From Verrucomicrobiota bacterium (GTDB taxonomy: Bacteria; Verrucomicrobiota; Verrucomicrobiia; Chthoniobacterales; UBA10450), in contig QHNH01000009.1 in the NCBI GenBank assembly GCA_003218375.1, positions 1 through 64,000 on the forward strand: a stretch of DNA of 64,000 bases. Reading direction: 5' to 3'. The translations under genes and the position numbers were made by a program. Of the stretch, positions 8,524 to 16,965 are shown piece by piece (position 1 is the first letter of the stretch; the number at the start of each line of letters is the position of its first letter). The notes beneath the pieces were generated by a model. The model had not been told where the DNA came from and ran no database searches. It saw only the letters and a program-made list of their open reading frames with translations.

Positions 8524-10977
8524 ATGAAGAATTTCCTGGCCGACCTGCGATTCGGGGCTCGCATGCTGCGGAAATCGCCGGGGTTCGCGCTCACGACGAT
8601 CGCGGTCCTGGCGCTCGGGATTGGGGCGAACGCGGCGGTGTTCAGCGTGGTCGATGCGGTGCTGCTCCGGTCGCTGCCGCTCCGCGACCCGGAGCGGGTG
8701 GTGATGTTGTGGGAGAAAAATGCGGCGCTCGGCGGTTCGATTGGGGAGCGGGTGCCGTCGGCCTATACGAATTTTCTCGAATGGAGCCGGCAGGCGACGC
8801 AGTTCGAAGCGATCGCCGGATTCGAAGACGCGAACTTCAACCTGACGAGCGGATCCGAACCGGAACGGATCGAAGGCGCGCGCGCTTCTCCGAACATCTT
8901 CGCGCTCTTTGGCGTGAAGCCGGCGCTCGGCACCGCCTTCGATACGGCCGCTACAGATCCGGACAAGACGCACGTCGCCGTGTTGACCGACGCATTTTTC
9001 CGCAGCCATTTTGGCGGACAACGGAACGCGCTCGGCCAGACGCTCACCCTCAACGACGTCGTCTACACCATCGTCGGCGTCCTTCCGCCGGAATTTCATT
9101 TGCCGGCCGCGCGCGAGGGCCAGGACCAGCATTCGCCCAAGTTGTGGGTGCCCTACGATGCGACCGCGACCCAAAACCAGGTCGAGGCGAAGCGGCGCAA
9201 GATGCAGGTTTATGGCCGGCTCCGGGACGGCGTTTCCCTCGCGCAGGCGCGCGCCGAAATGGATGGAATCGCGAAACGTTTGGCGGAGGAAGATCCGACG
9301 CAGAACGCCGGCTTCGGGATCAATATTTTCCCCGTGTCGGTGGAAAACCTGGGGCAGGACCTGCGGCGCAATCTCCTCGTCATGTTCGGCGCGGTTGGTT
9401 TCGTTTTGCTCATCGCCTGCGCGAACATTGCCAACCTGATGCTGACGCGGGCGGCGGCGCGGCAAAAAGAAATGGCGATCCGAAAAGCGCTCGGCGCCGG
9501 GGGCGGCCGTCTCGTCTCGCAGTTGCTCGCGGAAAGTTTGTTGCTCAGTGGCGCGGGCGCGGCGCTCGGCCTCGGCCTGGCACATTTCGGAATTAAGGCG
9601 CTCGTGGCGCTGCGCCCCGCGGGCATCACGCGGCCGGAAGATATCCAGCTCAATCTCACCGTGCTCCTTTTCACGATCCTGCTCTCGATCGCTGCCGGCG
9701 TTTTCTTTGGGATCGTTCCGGCGTTGCAGGCGGCACGGACCGACGTGAACGCGTTCCTGAATCAAACGCGCGGCGCGCAGGCGGGATCGTCATCGAGCCG
9801 GATGCGGCGCGTGCTCGTCGTGGCCGAGGTCGCGCTCGCCTGCGTGCTGCTGGTCGGCGCCGGGTTCATGATGAAAAGCATGCTCGCGGTCTTGAGCGTC
9901 GATCCCGGATTTCGCGCCGATCATTTGCTGACGATGAAGTTCAGCATGCCGGCTTCGCGTTACGCGAACGACGCGCAGATCGCCGCGTTCTGCCGCCAGG
10001 TCGAGGAAAAAATCTCAGCAATGGGCGGGGTGAAAAGCGTCAGCTTTTCCGACGGCCTGCCGCTCACCCGGATTCGGCTCACGCGCTTTGTTCTCGAAGG
10101 CCAGCCGGCGCCCGCCCGCGGAAGCGAGCCGACGGCCGATATGCGCGGGATTTTTTCGCCGGGATATTTCGACGCCGTGGGAATCCGGCTCATCGCCGGA
10201 CGCAACTTCACCGCCGAAGAGCTGCAGACAAAAGCGCCCGTCCTGGTAATGAACCAAACCCTCGCGAAACGACTTTGGCCTAACGAGGAAGCCGTCGGCC
10301 AGCATTTACGTAACGTGCCGTCGCGGCCGGGCACGCCGCCGGTCGTTTCCACCGTGATCGGAATAGTCGCGGATACGCATCAGGAAGGGCTCGAAAGCCG
10401 GACGCGACCGGAGATCACCAAGCCGATGGTCGATTTTACCCAGCTCACCCTGGCGGTCCGCGCGGTTGGCGATCCGGAAGCGCTCATCAACACCGTGAAA
10501 AGCCAGGTCTGGTGGGTAGACAAAAACCTGCCGGTCTTCGAAGTGCGGACGATGGCGCAGATCCTCGATGAAGATACCAGCCAGCGCCGGTTTCAATCAT
10601 TCGTCATGAGCGTCTTTGCCGGGCTGGCGCTGATGCTGGCGGCGATCGGTTTGTTCGGCGTGCTGGCGTCGCTGGTTGGTCAGCGCACCCAGGAAATCGG
10701 GATCCGGATGGCGCTCGGGGCGCAGAGCAAAGACGTGTTGCGAATGGTGCTCGGCGAAGGAATGCGAATGGTTCTGCTCGGCGTGGTCATCGGAGTCGGC
10801 GCCGGTATCGGGCTAAGCCGCTATCTGGCGAGTTTATTTTTTGGTGTGAGTCCGGCGAACGTCGCGACCTATCTGCAAGTCGCGCTCATTATGATAAGCG
10901 TCGCGCTCGTCGCTTGTCTGCTCCCAGCGTGGCGCGCGATCCGGGTGAACCCGATGGTGGCGCTGCGTTATGAGTGA
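8524..10977 (+). CDS. ABC transporter permease, duplicated MacB/FtsX type (ADOP family)
   Basis: The protein has 817 residues from ATG 8524 (MKNFLADLRFGARMLRKSPG). The open frame continues upstream through the repeat, but this start matches the family. The order is MacB-type periplasmic domain (about 20-240), FtsX permease domain (about 285-400), second periplasmic domain (430-640) and second FtsX domain (690-805). This is the duplicated orphan permease layout common in Acidobacteria and Verrucomicrobia. Such proteins usually lack a linked ATPase, and none is found here. Export or mechanotransmission is likely; the substrate is unknown. Confidence 0.92.
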   Translation: MKNFLADLRFGARMLRKSPGFALTTIAVLALGIGANAAVFSVVDAVLLRSLPLRDPERVVMLWEKNAALGGSIGERVPSAYTNFLEWSRQATQFEAIAGFEDANFNLTSGSEPERIEGARASPNIFALFGVKPALGTAFDTAATDPDKTHVAVLTDAFFRSHFGGQRNALGQTLTLNDVVYTIVGVLPPEFHLPAAREGQDQHSPKLWVPYDATATQNQVEAKRRKMQVYGRLRDGVSLAQARAEMDGIAKRLAEEDPTQNAGFGINIFPVSVENLGQDLRRNLLVMFGAVGFVLLIACANIANLMLTRAAARQKEMAIRKALGAGGGRLVSQLLAESLLLSGAGAALGLGLAHFGIKALVALRPAGITRPEDIQLNLTVLLFTILLSIAAGVFFGIVPALQAARTDVNAFLNQTRGAQAGSSSSRMRRVLVVAEVALACVLLVGAGFMMKSMLAVLSVDPGFRADHLLTMKFSMPASRYANDAQIAAFCRQVEEKISAMGGVKSVSFSDGLPLTRIRLTRFVLEGQPAPARGSEPTADMRGIFSPGYFDAVGIRLIAGRNFTAEELQTKAPVLVMNQTLAKRLWPNEEAVGQHLRNVPSRPGTPPVVSTVIGIVADTHQEGLESRTRPEITKPMVDFTQLTLAVRAVGDPEALINTVKSQVWWVDKNLPVFEVRTMAQILDEDTSQRRFQSFVMSVFAGLALMLAAIGLFGVLASLVGQRTQEIGIRMALGAQSKDVLRMVLGEGMRMVLLGVVIGVGAGIGLSRYLASLFFGVSPANVATYLQVALIMISVALVACLLPAWRAIRVNPMVALRYE

Positions 10978-11344
10978 CCAACGTCCCGATTCGCCAATGC
11001 CGCCGGCCGCGCGCGCGGCCGCGGAAGAGATTCTGCGAATTATTTATGGAGACGATCTCGCGGGCTGCACCGTCAGCCTCGACCGGATCACGGAAGTCAT
11101 CTCGACGGCGATGGCGGACCAGGCGCAATTCGATCGCGCGACCGCGGAGCTGAACGAAAAGGCGTACGAAGCAATCCGCCTCCTCTCTACTCCACCGGTC
11201 AACGGTCCAGCGCTCGGCGCGGATGAGTTGCGCTCGCTCCTGGGCGACCGGCTCGATAAAATCCAAAGCCTGGCGACCAAAGTGATCGCCGCTACCCAGG
11301 CCCAGCAGAATATCGAAACGACATCCGGCGAAACTTCGACCTGA
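10970..11344 (+). CDS. Small hypothetical protein downstream of the permease
   Basis: This 124-residue soluble, mostly helical, acidic protein has no recognised domain. Its start overlaps the permease stop by eight bases, so it is probably translated with it. A Pro-rich N-terminus is followed by likely amphipathic helices (AAEEILRIIYGDD, then DRLDKIQSLATKVIAATQ). No signal peptide is seen. Tight spacing and normal codon use support a real gene. Confidence 0.65.
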   Translation: MSDQRPDSPMPPAARAAAEEILRIIYGDDLAGCTVSLDRITEVISTAMADQAQFDRATAELNEKAYEAIRLLSTPPVNGPALGADELRSLLGDRLDKIQSLATKVIAATQAQQNIETTSGETST

Positions 11345-11363
11345 ACCAACAACGCAACTCTGC

Positions 11364-11383
11364 CCGGCACGTGGGCGTGCCGG
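11364..11383. repeat. Perfect 8-bp hairpin, loop TGGG
   Basis: CCGGCACG and CGTGCCGG flank TGGG in the short gap between two genes. There is no T-tract, so it is a weak terminator candidate. It may be a single half of a further repeat family like those elsewhere in the window. Confidence 0.5.
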
Positions 11384-11394
11384 CTCCAAGGAAT

Positions 11395-11844
11395 ATGAAA
11401 ACAATCCTGACAACGATCGCGACCCTGATTTGCCTGACGAGTGCCATCGCCGGCCAACGCTTCGACGCCGCGGCCTGGCGCAATGTCCAGACTTACGATG
11501 TGCCGACGCTGTTGAAACAGGAAGCGTCGCTCGTCGGCAAGATCGTGGCGGTCCGTTTCCATTATCGGAGCGAAAAACTGCGGCATCTCGCGTCGAGCTG
11601 GTACGAAGCCTCGATCTGGCAGCACGATCCGAAAGCGAAGAGCGGTTACTCCGCGCTCCGGGTCATGGTCGCGAAGAAGGATGTGCCCGACTTCAAGACC
11701 ATCCCGTCCGATTTCAATTCGACGGCGGACGTGACCGTCTATGGCCGCATCGAGAAAGATCCGGACAACAACCTGACGAACCTTCGATTGCTTGGGCGCA
11801 AAGTCACGACGGACGCGGCCGGGAACGCGACGGTGGCTTGGTAA
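11395..11844 (+). CDS. Secreted hypothetical protein, OB-fold-like
   Basis: The product is 149 residues from ATG 11395. The upstream frame is open but lacks a leader. A signal peptide (MKTILTTIATLICLTSAIAG) is followed by a compact domain with the strand pattern QEASLVGKIVAVRFHYRS and DVTVYGRIEKD. That resembles an OB-fold of the tRNA_anti-like type, but this is inference only. An AGGA lies very close to the start. The gene ends two bases before a family 1 repeat. Confidence 0.7.
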   Translation: MKTILTTIATLICLTSAIAGQRFDAAAWRNVQTYDVPTLLKQEASLVGKIVAVRFHYRSEKLRHLASSWYEASIWQHDPKAKSGYSALRVMVAKKDVPDFKTIPSDFNSTADVTVYGRIEKDPDNNLTNLRLLGRKVTTDAAGNATVAW

Positions 11845-11846
11845 AG

Positions 11847-11961
11847 GGAACATAGACCTCTGGTCTGTGCGCCCAGCGGAGTTGCACTCCGCTGTAATTT
11901 TCGGAACCGGCAGCACCGGACAGGATGTCCGTTGGGCGCACAGGCCAGAGGCCTATGTTCC
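11847..11961. repeat. Family 1 inverted repeat, copy 2
   Basis: Ends are GGAACATAG and CTATGTTCC. The left foot hairpin is GACC-TCT-GGTC and the right one (minus strand) is AGGCC-TCT-GGCCT, so the stems differ from copy 1 yet remain paired. The right end supplies the final codons and TAG stop of the phzF-like gene on the minus strand. Confidence 0.9.
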
Positions 11962-12744
11962 GCCATTAATTCGCAGCGTTCCTTCGAGAAAGGTCACGGC
12001 CGTTCCGCCGATGCCGACCCGCGCGCCGCGGTCTTCGCAGAATAATTCGCCGCCCCGAGGCGAAATCTGGCGGGCGTGAAGTTTCGTTCGCCCGAGTCGT
12101 TTCGACCAATACGGAATCAACGCGCAATGGGTCGAGCCGGTTACCGGATCTTCCGGGATGCCGGCGGCGGGCGCGAAGAAGCGCGAAACAAAATCGCAAT
12201 CGTCCCCCGGCGCGGTAACGACGACGCCGCGCCCGTCGAGCCTGGCCAGCCCGGTGAAATCCGGCGCGATCGCCGCGATATCTTTCTGGCGCTCGAACAC
12301 CGCCACATAATCGCCGCCCTTGAACACTTCGACCGGCTGCGCCCGCAACGACTTCGCCAGGAGCGGCGGCGGATGGCATGGGCTCGCCGGTTGCGCAGGA
12401 AAATCGAGCACGAGGCGATCGTCGATTCGATCCACGTTCAGTTCGCCGCTCCGCGATTGGAAACTCACCGTGTCCCGGCGGCGGCCGAGATAATTGAAAA
12501 TGACATGCGCGGACGCCAGGGTCGCGTGGCCGCAAAGATCGACCTCCACGGCAGGCGTCATCCAGCGCAGATCGTAATGATGTTCGCGCTCGATGAGGAA
12601 AGCGGTTTCCGCCAGGTTGTTTTCCGTCGCGATCTTTTGCATGAGCTCATTCGGCAGCCATTCGTTGAGGATGCAAACGCCGGCGGGATTACCGGCGAAA
12701 AGCTGGCTCGTGAAAGCGAGCACTTCGTAATACGGGATCGTCAT
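11953..12744 (-). CDS. PhzF family isomerase-like protein
   Basis: The protein is 263 residues from ATG 12744 (MTIPYYEVLAF), the usual PhzF length; the extra upstream open frame is not needed. Family motifs are FAGNPAGVCIL near residue 15, the NNLAETAFL segment containing the catalytic glutamate, LCGHATLASAHV near 70, and GIPEDPVTGSTHCAL in the second half. These proteins are diaminopimelate-epimerase-fold isomerases. Most lone bacterial members have no known substrate. Its last residues (GGT) and TAG stop lie in a family 1 repeat. It is divergent from the exchanger gene, with 70 bases between. Confidence 0.9.
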   Translation of the reverse strand: MTIPYYEVLAFTSQLFAGNPAGVCILNEWLPNELMQKIATENNLAETAFLIEREHHYDLRWMTPAVEVDLCGHATLASAHVIFNYLGRRRDTVSFQSRSGELNVDRIDDRLVLDFPAQPASPCHPPPLLAKSLRAQPVEVFKGGDYVAVFERQKDIAAIAPDFTGLARLDGRGVVVTAPGDDCDFVSRFFAPAAGIPEDPVTGSTHCALIPYWSKRLGRTKLHARQISPRGGELFCEDRGARVGIGGTAVTFLEGTLRINGGT

Positions 12745-12814
12745 CGCCTGAGAATCGCGCGGCTCGAATGGGAATGCCAATGCCGCCGCGGGGGAAGTCG
12801 CCGGCGATTGCTGT

Positions 12815-13873
12815 ATGATGTTCAAGCAGATGTCGCTGCCGGTTTTGTCGCTCATCTTCGCGGCGGCCGCGGCGGTCGTCTGGATCGCGGGCATCTACGT
12901 TTCCAAAACGACGGATCTTCTTTCCTCCCGCTTCGGACTGGGCGAAGCGCTCGGCGGCGCCATTCTGCTCGCCATCGTCACGAACCTGCCCGAGATCGCG
13001 ATCACGGCGAGCAGCGCGCTGCGGAATCAGCTCGGGATCGCGACCGGAAACATCCTGGGCGGCATCGCGATCCAGACCGTCGTGCTTGTTCTTCTCGACG
13101 TGTTTGGCGTGGGTAAAAAAGCGCCGCTCACCAGTCACGCGGCGTCGCTCGATCTCGTGCTCGAAGCAGTCCTCGTCATCGGGATGCTCACGGTCGTGGT
13201 CATGGGCCATCAATTGCCAGACTCGCTGATCTGGCGAGGGATCACGCCGGACGACGTCCTGATCTGTGGCACCTGGGTCGTTGGACTTTATCTCATTGGC
13301 AAAGCGCGCGGGGCCCTTCCCTGGCAAAGCCACGGCGATGCGCCCGGCGGGCAACGCCGTCGCACCGCGCACCAAAAGCGCGAACGAGAACAGGAGAAAA
13401 AATCGAGCACGGCGGGGGCGGCCATTCTCTTTGCGCTCGCGGCGGTGGCCACGCTGGTCGCGGGCGTGATCCTCCAACAAACCAGCGAGACGATGGCGAA
13501 AGCGTTCGGCATGAGCGGCGTGGTTTTCGGCGCTACGATCCTGGCGGCGGTCACGGCGTTGCCCGAAATCTCGACTGGTCTGGCGGCTGTCCGGCTGGGC
13601 GATTATCAACTCGCGGTGAGCGACATCTTCGGCGGCAACGCCTTTCTGCCGGTCATTTTTTTGGTCGCGACGCTCGTCTCGGGAAAGGCAGTCCTCCCGC
13701 ACGCCGCGAAATCGGACCTGTATCTGACCGCGCTCGGGATGCTGCTGACGGCAGTTTACATTTTCGGCCTGATCTTTCGACCGCGCCGGCAGATCGCACG
13801 GATGGGAATCGATTCGCTGGTCGTGCTGGTCCTCTATGCGCTCGGCGTCGTGGGACTGTTCGCGATTGGGTGA
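12815..13873 (+). CDS. Sodium/calcium exchanger family (CaCA) cation antiporter
   Basis: The 352-residue membrane protein has two homologous hydrophobic halves joined by a basic hydrophilic loop near residues 180-205 (RRRTAHQKREREQEKK). The inverted alpha-repeat motifs are TNLPEIAIT with GNILGGIA in the first half, and TALPEISTG with DIFGGNAFL in the second. These hold the acidic ion-coordinating residues of the CaCA family. It would exchange Ca2+ or a similar cation against Na+ or H+ across the inner membrane. The ion is not determined. Confidence 0.87.
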   Translation: MMFKQMSLPVLSLIFAAAAAVVWIAGIYVSKTTDLLSSRFGLGEALGGAILLAIVTNLPEIAITASSALRNQLGIATGNILGGIAIQTVVLVLLDVFGVGKKAPLTSHAASLDLVLEAVLVIGMLTVVVMGHQLPDSLIWRGITPDDVLICGTWVVGLYLIGKARGALPWQSHGDAPGGQRRRTAHQKREREQEKKSSTAGAAILFALAAVATLVAGVILQQTSETMAKAFGMSGVVFGATILAAVTALPEISTGLAAVRLGDYQLAVSDIFGGNAFLPVIFLVATLVSGKAVLPHAAKSDLYLTALGMLLTAVYIFGLIFRPRRQIARMGIDSLVVLVLYALGVVGLFAIG

Positions 13874-13894
13874 GTTTGCCGCTACGCTCGACCC

Positions 13895-14971
13895 ATGAAT
13901 TCGCTTATCAGATTTTGCGCTCTTGGTTTGCTGATCGTTGCAGCAGGGGAATTGCGCGCCGCTGAGTATCCGGCGCCGACGGAAGGCGATTATGTCATCC
14001 GCGATTTCAAATTCACTTCGGGCGAAACATTGCCGGAGCTGAAGATCCATTACCGCACGATCGGCAAGGCGGTGAAGGACGAGAAAGGCGTCGTGCGCAA
14101 CGCCGTCCTCATCACCCACGGCACGACCGGGAGCGGCGCGCAATTCATCCGGCCCGAATTCGCCGGCGAACTTTTCGGCGCGGGCCAGCCGATCGATGCC
14201 ATGAAGTTTTTCATCGTGATGCCGGATGGAATCGGCCACGGGAAATCGAGCAAGCCGAGCGACGGGATGCACGCGAAGTTTCCGCGCTACGGATACGTGG
14301 ACATGGTCGAGGCGCAGTTTCGTCTCCTGACCGACGGGCTCGGGGTGAACCACGCCCGGCTCGTGATGGGCACGTCGATGGGCGGAATGCATACCTGGCT
14401 CTGGGCCTCGGCCCATCCCGAGTTCATGGACGCGCTCCTGCCGCTGGCCAGTTTGCCGACGCAGATTTCCGGGCGGAATCGCGCCTGGCGCCGGATGGTG
14501 ATCGACGCGATCCGGAACGATCCGGAATGGAAAGGCGGCGATTATTCGGCGCAGCCGCAAAGTCTGCGCACCGCGGCGCAAATGCTCTGGCTCATGAGCA
14601 GCAATCCGGTTTTGCGGCAGAAGGATGCGCCCATGCTGGCGAAGACCGATGAGGTCCTGGACAAATTCGTCGCCGATTATCTCAAGACCGGCGACGCGAA
14701 CGACATGCTCTACGCCCTCGAGGCCTCGCGCGATTACGATCCCGGCCCGGGCCTGGAAAAAATCCGCGCGCCATTGCTCGCGATCAATTCCGCGGACGAC
14801 CTGATCAATCCGCCGGAGCTGGGAATCCTCGAGCGCGAGATCAAGCGGGTGTCGAAAGGACGCGCGGTCGTGCTTCCCTTCAGCGAGAAAACTCGCGGCC
14901 ACGGCAGCCACACGATCGCGTCGCTTTGGAAGGGCGAGCTGGAACGCTTGCTGAAAGAATCGGCGAAATAG
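13895..14971 (+). CDS. Secreted alpha/beta hydrolase, MetX (homoserine acetyltransferase)-like
   Basis: The 358-residue product has a signal peptide ending near ELRAAEYP. It has the MetX-type core: oxyanion region THGTTGSGAQF, nucleophile elbow GTSMGGMH near residue 160, likely acid in NSADDLINPP, and histidine in RGHGSHTIASLW. Homoserine acyltransferases are cytoplasmic and have the same architecture, so a periplasmic homologue is more likely an esterase or acyltransferase of unknown substrate. The thioesterase-like gene follows after four bases, which suggests co-expression. Confidence 0.83.
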   Translation: MNSLIRFCALGLLIVAAGELRAAEYPAPTEGDYVIRDFKFTSGETLPELKIHYRTIGKAVKDEKGVVRNAVLITHGTTGSGAQFIRPEFAGELFGAGQPIDAMKFFIVMPDGIGHGKSSKPSDGMHAKFPRYGYVDMVEAQFRLLTDGLGVNHARLVMGTSMGGMHTWLWASAHPEFMDALLPLASLPTQISGRNRAWRRMVIDAIRNDPEWKGGDYSAQPQSLRTAAQMLWLMSSNPVLRQKDAPMLAKTDEVLDKFVADYLKTGDANDMLYALEASRDYDPGPGLEKIRAPLLAINSADDLINPPELGILEREIKRVSKGRAVVLPFSEKTRGHGSHTIASLWKGELERLLKESAK

Positions 14972-14975
14972 CGCC

Positions 14976-15410
14976 ATGCTCAGCGCTGCGGAAAAATTTT
15001 TGCACGAACAAATTCCAATCACGCGCGCGATGGGTTTGCGCGTGGTCGCGAATGACGAGGGCGGCTTCACGGTCGAGGCGCCCGTAGCGCTGAACTCAAA
15101 CCATCTGCGGACGGCGTTCGGCGGCAGCATCAACGCGGTGGCCACCCTTGCTGCCTACGGATTCCTCTGGCTGGAACTGAACGACGCGAGCGTCCACGTC
15201 GTGGTCGCGGAAAGTTCGATTCGATTTCTCCGGCCGGTCCGCGAAACGATCCGCGCGATTTGCCTGCGGCCCGCCGTGGACGACCTGGCGGCGTTTCGGT
15301 CTCAATTCGCCGCGAAACGAAAAGCGCGAATCGCTCTTCGGGTGAACGTGATCGAAGCCGGCCAAACGGCGGCGGAGTTCGAGGGCATTTTCGTCGCGCG
15401 CTCGGCATAG
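14976..15410 (+). CDS. YiiD C-terminal-type hotdog thioesterase
   Basis: The 144-residue protein resembles the putative thioesterase domain found at the C-terminus of E. coli YiiD. Supporting features are an early helix (AEKFLHEQIPITRAMGLRV), the motif LNSNHLRTAFGGSINAVATLA with the asparagine/histidine and glycine pattern of the hotdog fold, and the strand SSIRFLRPVRE. It would hydrolyse an acyl thioester. It follows the MetX-like hydrolase with only four bases between. Confidence 0.82.
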   Translation: MLSAAEKFLHEQIPITRAMGLRVVANDEGGFTVEAPVALNSNHLRTAFGGSINAVATLAAYGFLWLELNDASVHVVVAESSIRFLRPVRETIRAICLRPAVDDLAAFRSQFAAKRKARIALRVNVIEAGQTAAEFEGIFVARSA

Positions 15411-15502
15411 ACGCGTTTGCCATCCGTCGCTTCCCGGCGACGGCAAGCTCGGCGTTTATCAGCCGCGCCACGCCAGACCGGAGCCGATGCAGGCAAAAGC
15501 GC

Positions 15503-15617
15503 CAAGCTCCAAGCACCAGAGAAGCTCCAATAATCAAATATCGCCAGCGTGCGCCGGAGGTTTGGGGATTGATGTTTGGTGCTTCTCTGGAGCTTGGTGC
15601 TTGGAATTTGGAGCTTT
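15503..15617. repeat. Family 5 inverted repeat (AAGCTCCAA / TTGGAGCTT), copy 1
   Basis: AAGCTCCAAGCACCAGAGAA on the left is mirrored by TTCTCTGGAGCTTGGTGCTT and a terminal TTTGGAGCTT on the right. It fills most of the 263-base gap between two convergent genes, with no gene inside. A second copy is at 49083-49146. Confidence 0.8.
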
Positions 15618-15673
15618 GAAGAGGTCGCCGGCGGCGGCGCTCGCGATGACACGCAAATTGTGCGCGGTCGAAA

Positions 15674-16072
15674 TTATTCCTTTTTCTCCAGCTTTAGCGC
15701 CGCGGAATTCATGCAATAACGCTGACCCGTCGGCTCGGGGCCGTCGGGGAAAACGTGGCCGAGATGGCCGCCGCATCTCGCGCAAAGAACTTCCGTCCGC
15801 GCCATCATGAATTTTCGGTCGGTCTCGGTGGCGACCGCATCCTTCGCGATCGGCTCATAGAAGCTCGGCCAGCCGCTGCCCGATTCGTATTTTGTTTCGG
15901 AACTGAAGAGCGGGTTGCCGCAGCCGGCGCACCGGTAGGTGCCGGGATCATGCGTGTCCGCGTATTCGCCGGTGAAGGCACGCTCCGTCCCTTTCTCGCG
16001 CAGGACATGGTACTGCTCGGGGGTCAGCGTCTTCTTCCATTCCTCGTCGGTCTTTTCGATTTTATCGCTCAT
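15674..16072 (-). CDS. msrB: Peptide-methionine (R)-S-oxide reductase
   Basis: The 132-residue protein is a complete MsrB. Zinc-binding pairs are CAGC (in [10 protein letters not shown]) and CARC (in [13 protein letters not shown]), with the substrate motif [11 protein letters not shown] between them. The catalytic cysteine is in RYCMNSAAL. It repairs oxidised methionine. There is no signal peptide, so it is cytoplasmic. It lies nine bases downstream of the DUF1223 gene on the same strand. Confidence 0.95.
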   Translation of the reverse strand: MSDKIEKTDEEWKKTLTPEQYHVLREKGTERAFTGEYADTHDPGTYRCAGCGNPLFSSETKYESGSGWPSFYEPIAKDAVATETDRKFMMARTEVLCARCGGHLGHVFPDGPEPTGQRYCMNSAALKLEKKE

Positions 16073-16081
16073 TGTTTTTCC

Positions 16082-16801
16082 TCACGGCAACCAACCGCCC
16101 ACGGCCTGGATCGGCTCGATCTGACCAGCTTGAGTGACCCAGGCCGCAATCGCTGTGCGAGGCTCGGCGGTGGATGTTATCGGCGCGGGCAAACGCAATT
16201 CCTTCGCGCCTGATTTCATGGTTTCATTCGTCAGGCCGAGGACCACGAAATCATGGATCAATTTGCGGCCGCTATTTTCCCCGGCCGTCACATTCGACAT
16301 CGCCGCAAATCCAAGGCGGGCGACGTGAATATCGTAGCGGGCTCCTCCGCCGGGGGCAGCCTTGAAGGTCGCGGTCACTTGATCGCCGTTCACCGAAATT
16401 TTCAGGACGCCCGGCGTTTCCGTCGCCACGGCGGGCAACGCGCCGGAATGCCATTCTTTTCCGTCGAGCGCAAACGCGGGGGTGTAGACGCTTCCCTTTT
16501 TCCAGTGCACGGAATAATCCGCCTGCCGCTCGGTCCAGAGTTTCGAGGCGAATGGATCTTTCCATCCGAGGTGATCCCAATAATCGACGTGAAACGCAAT
16601 CGGCACGATGTCGAGCCAGAGCCGCGGTTGGTTCTTCAGGCCGCTCATCCATTCCTCGGCCGGCGGGCAACTGCTGCAACCTTCCGAGGTATAGAGTTCG
16701 ATCAAATGCGCGCGAGCCGGTTTGCTTTCAAAGACGATCTCGCCTGGGCGCGCACTTATCGCGGCTGCCATCGCCAGTAGAATCACCGCCGCCCGAATCA
16801 T
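16082..16801 (-). CDS. DUF1223 secreted thioredoxin-like protein
   Basis: The 239-residue product has a short signal peptide (MIRAAVILLAMAAAISARPG). The DUF1223 hallmark ELYTSEGCSSCPPAEEW, around residues 36-52, has a CxxC pair in a thioredoxin-like setting, followed by IAFHVDYWDHLGWKDPF. The family is periplasmic, probably redox-related, and has no proven reaction. It precedes msrB in the same direction, so both may concern oxidative damage. It also follows the copper ATPase. Confidence 0.88.
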   Translation of the reverse strand: MIRAAVILLAMAAAISARPGEIVFESKPARAHLIELYTSEGCSSCPPAEEWMSGLKNQPRLWLDIVPIAFHVDYWDHLGWKDPFASKLWTERQADYSVHWKKGSVYTPAFALDGKEWHSGALPAVATETPGVLKISVNGDQVTATFKAAPGGGARYDIHVARLGFAAMSNVTAGENSGRKLIHDFVVLGLTNETMKSGAKELRLPAPITSTAEPRTAIAAWVTQAGQIEPIQAVGGWLP

Positions 16802-16873
16802 CTTCTCAGGTTACGGCGCGAAGATCGATTGCGCGAGCTTGGCGATGAGCGCGCAGACGAGAACGATGAACAT

Positions 16874-16965
16874 GGTGGATCGTGCGCTCCGCCGCGCGAT
16901 GCCAGAAGAAGTGCGGCGAAGCCGCGACTGGGAAACATCGAGCGACGGAGCGCTCGATCCACCTA
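16874..16965. repeat. Family 6 inverted repeat (GGTGGATCG / CGATCCACC)
   Basis: GGTGGATCGTGCGCTCCGCC on the left mirrors GGCGACGGAGCGCTCGATCCACC on the right, with one half-site mismatch. The copper ATPase stop codon (TAG) directly abuts its right end. The 160-base gap on the other side holds nothing else I can support. Confidence 0.75.

Noticed and set aside
8413-9765. 450-codon open frame antisense to the duplicated permease
   Set aside because: Low-complexity Arg/Glu-rich product and full overlap with a clear permease.
12689-15145. 818-codon open frame on the minus strand
   Set aside because: It runs antisense through the exchanger and MetX-like genes. Its product is Arg/Asp-rich without motifs, typical of shadow frames in GC-rich DNA.
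16811-16873. 20-codon hydrophobic frame (MFIVLVCALIAKLAQSIFAP) between the copper ATPase and the DUF1223 gene
   Set aside because: It begins directly at a repeat end and has no ribosome site at a proper distance; too short to support.
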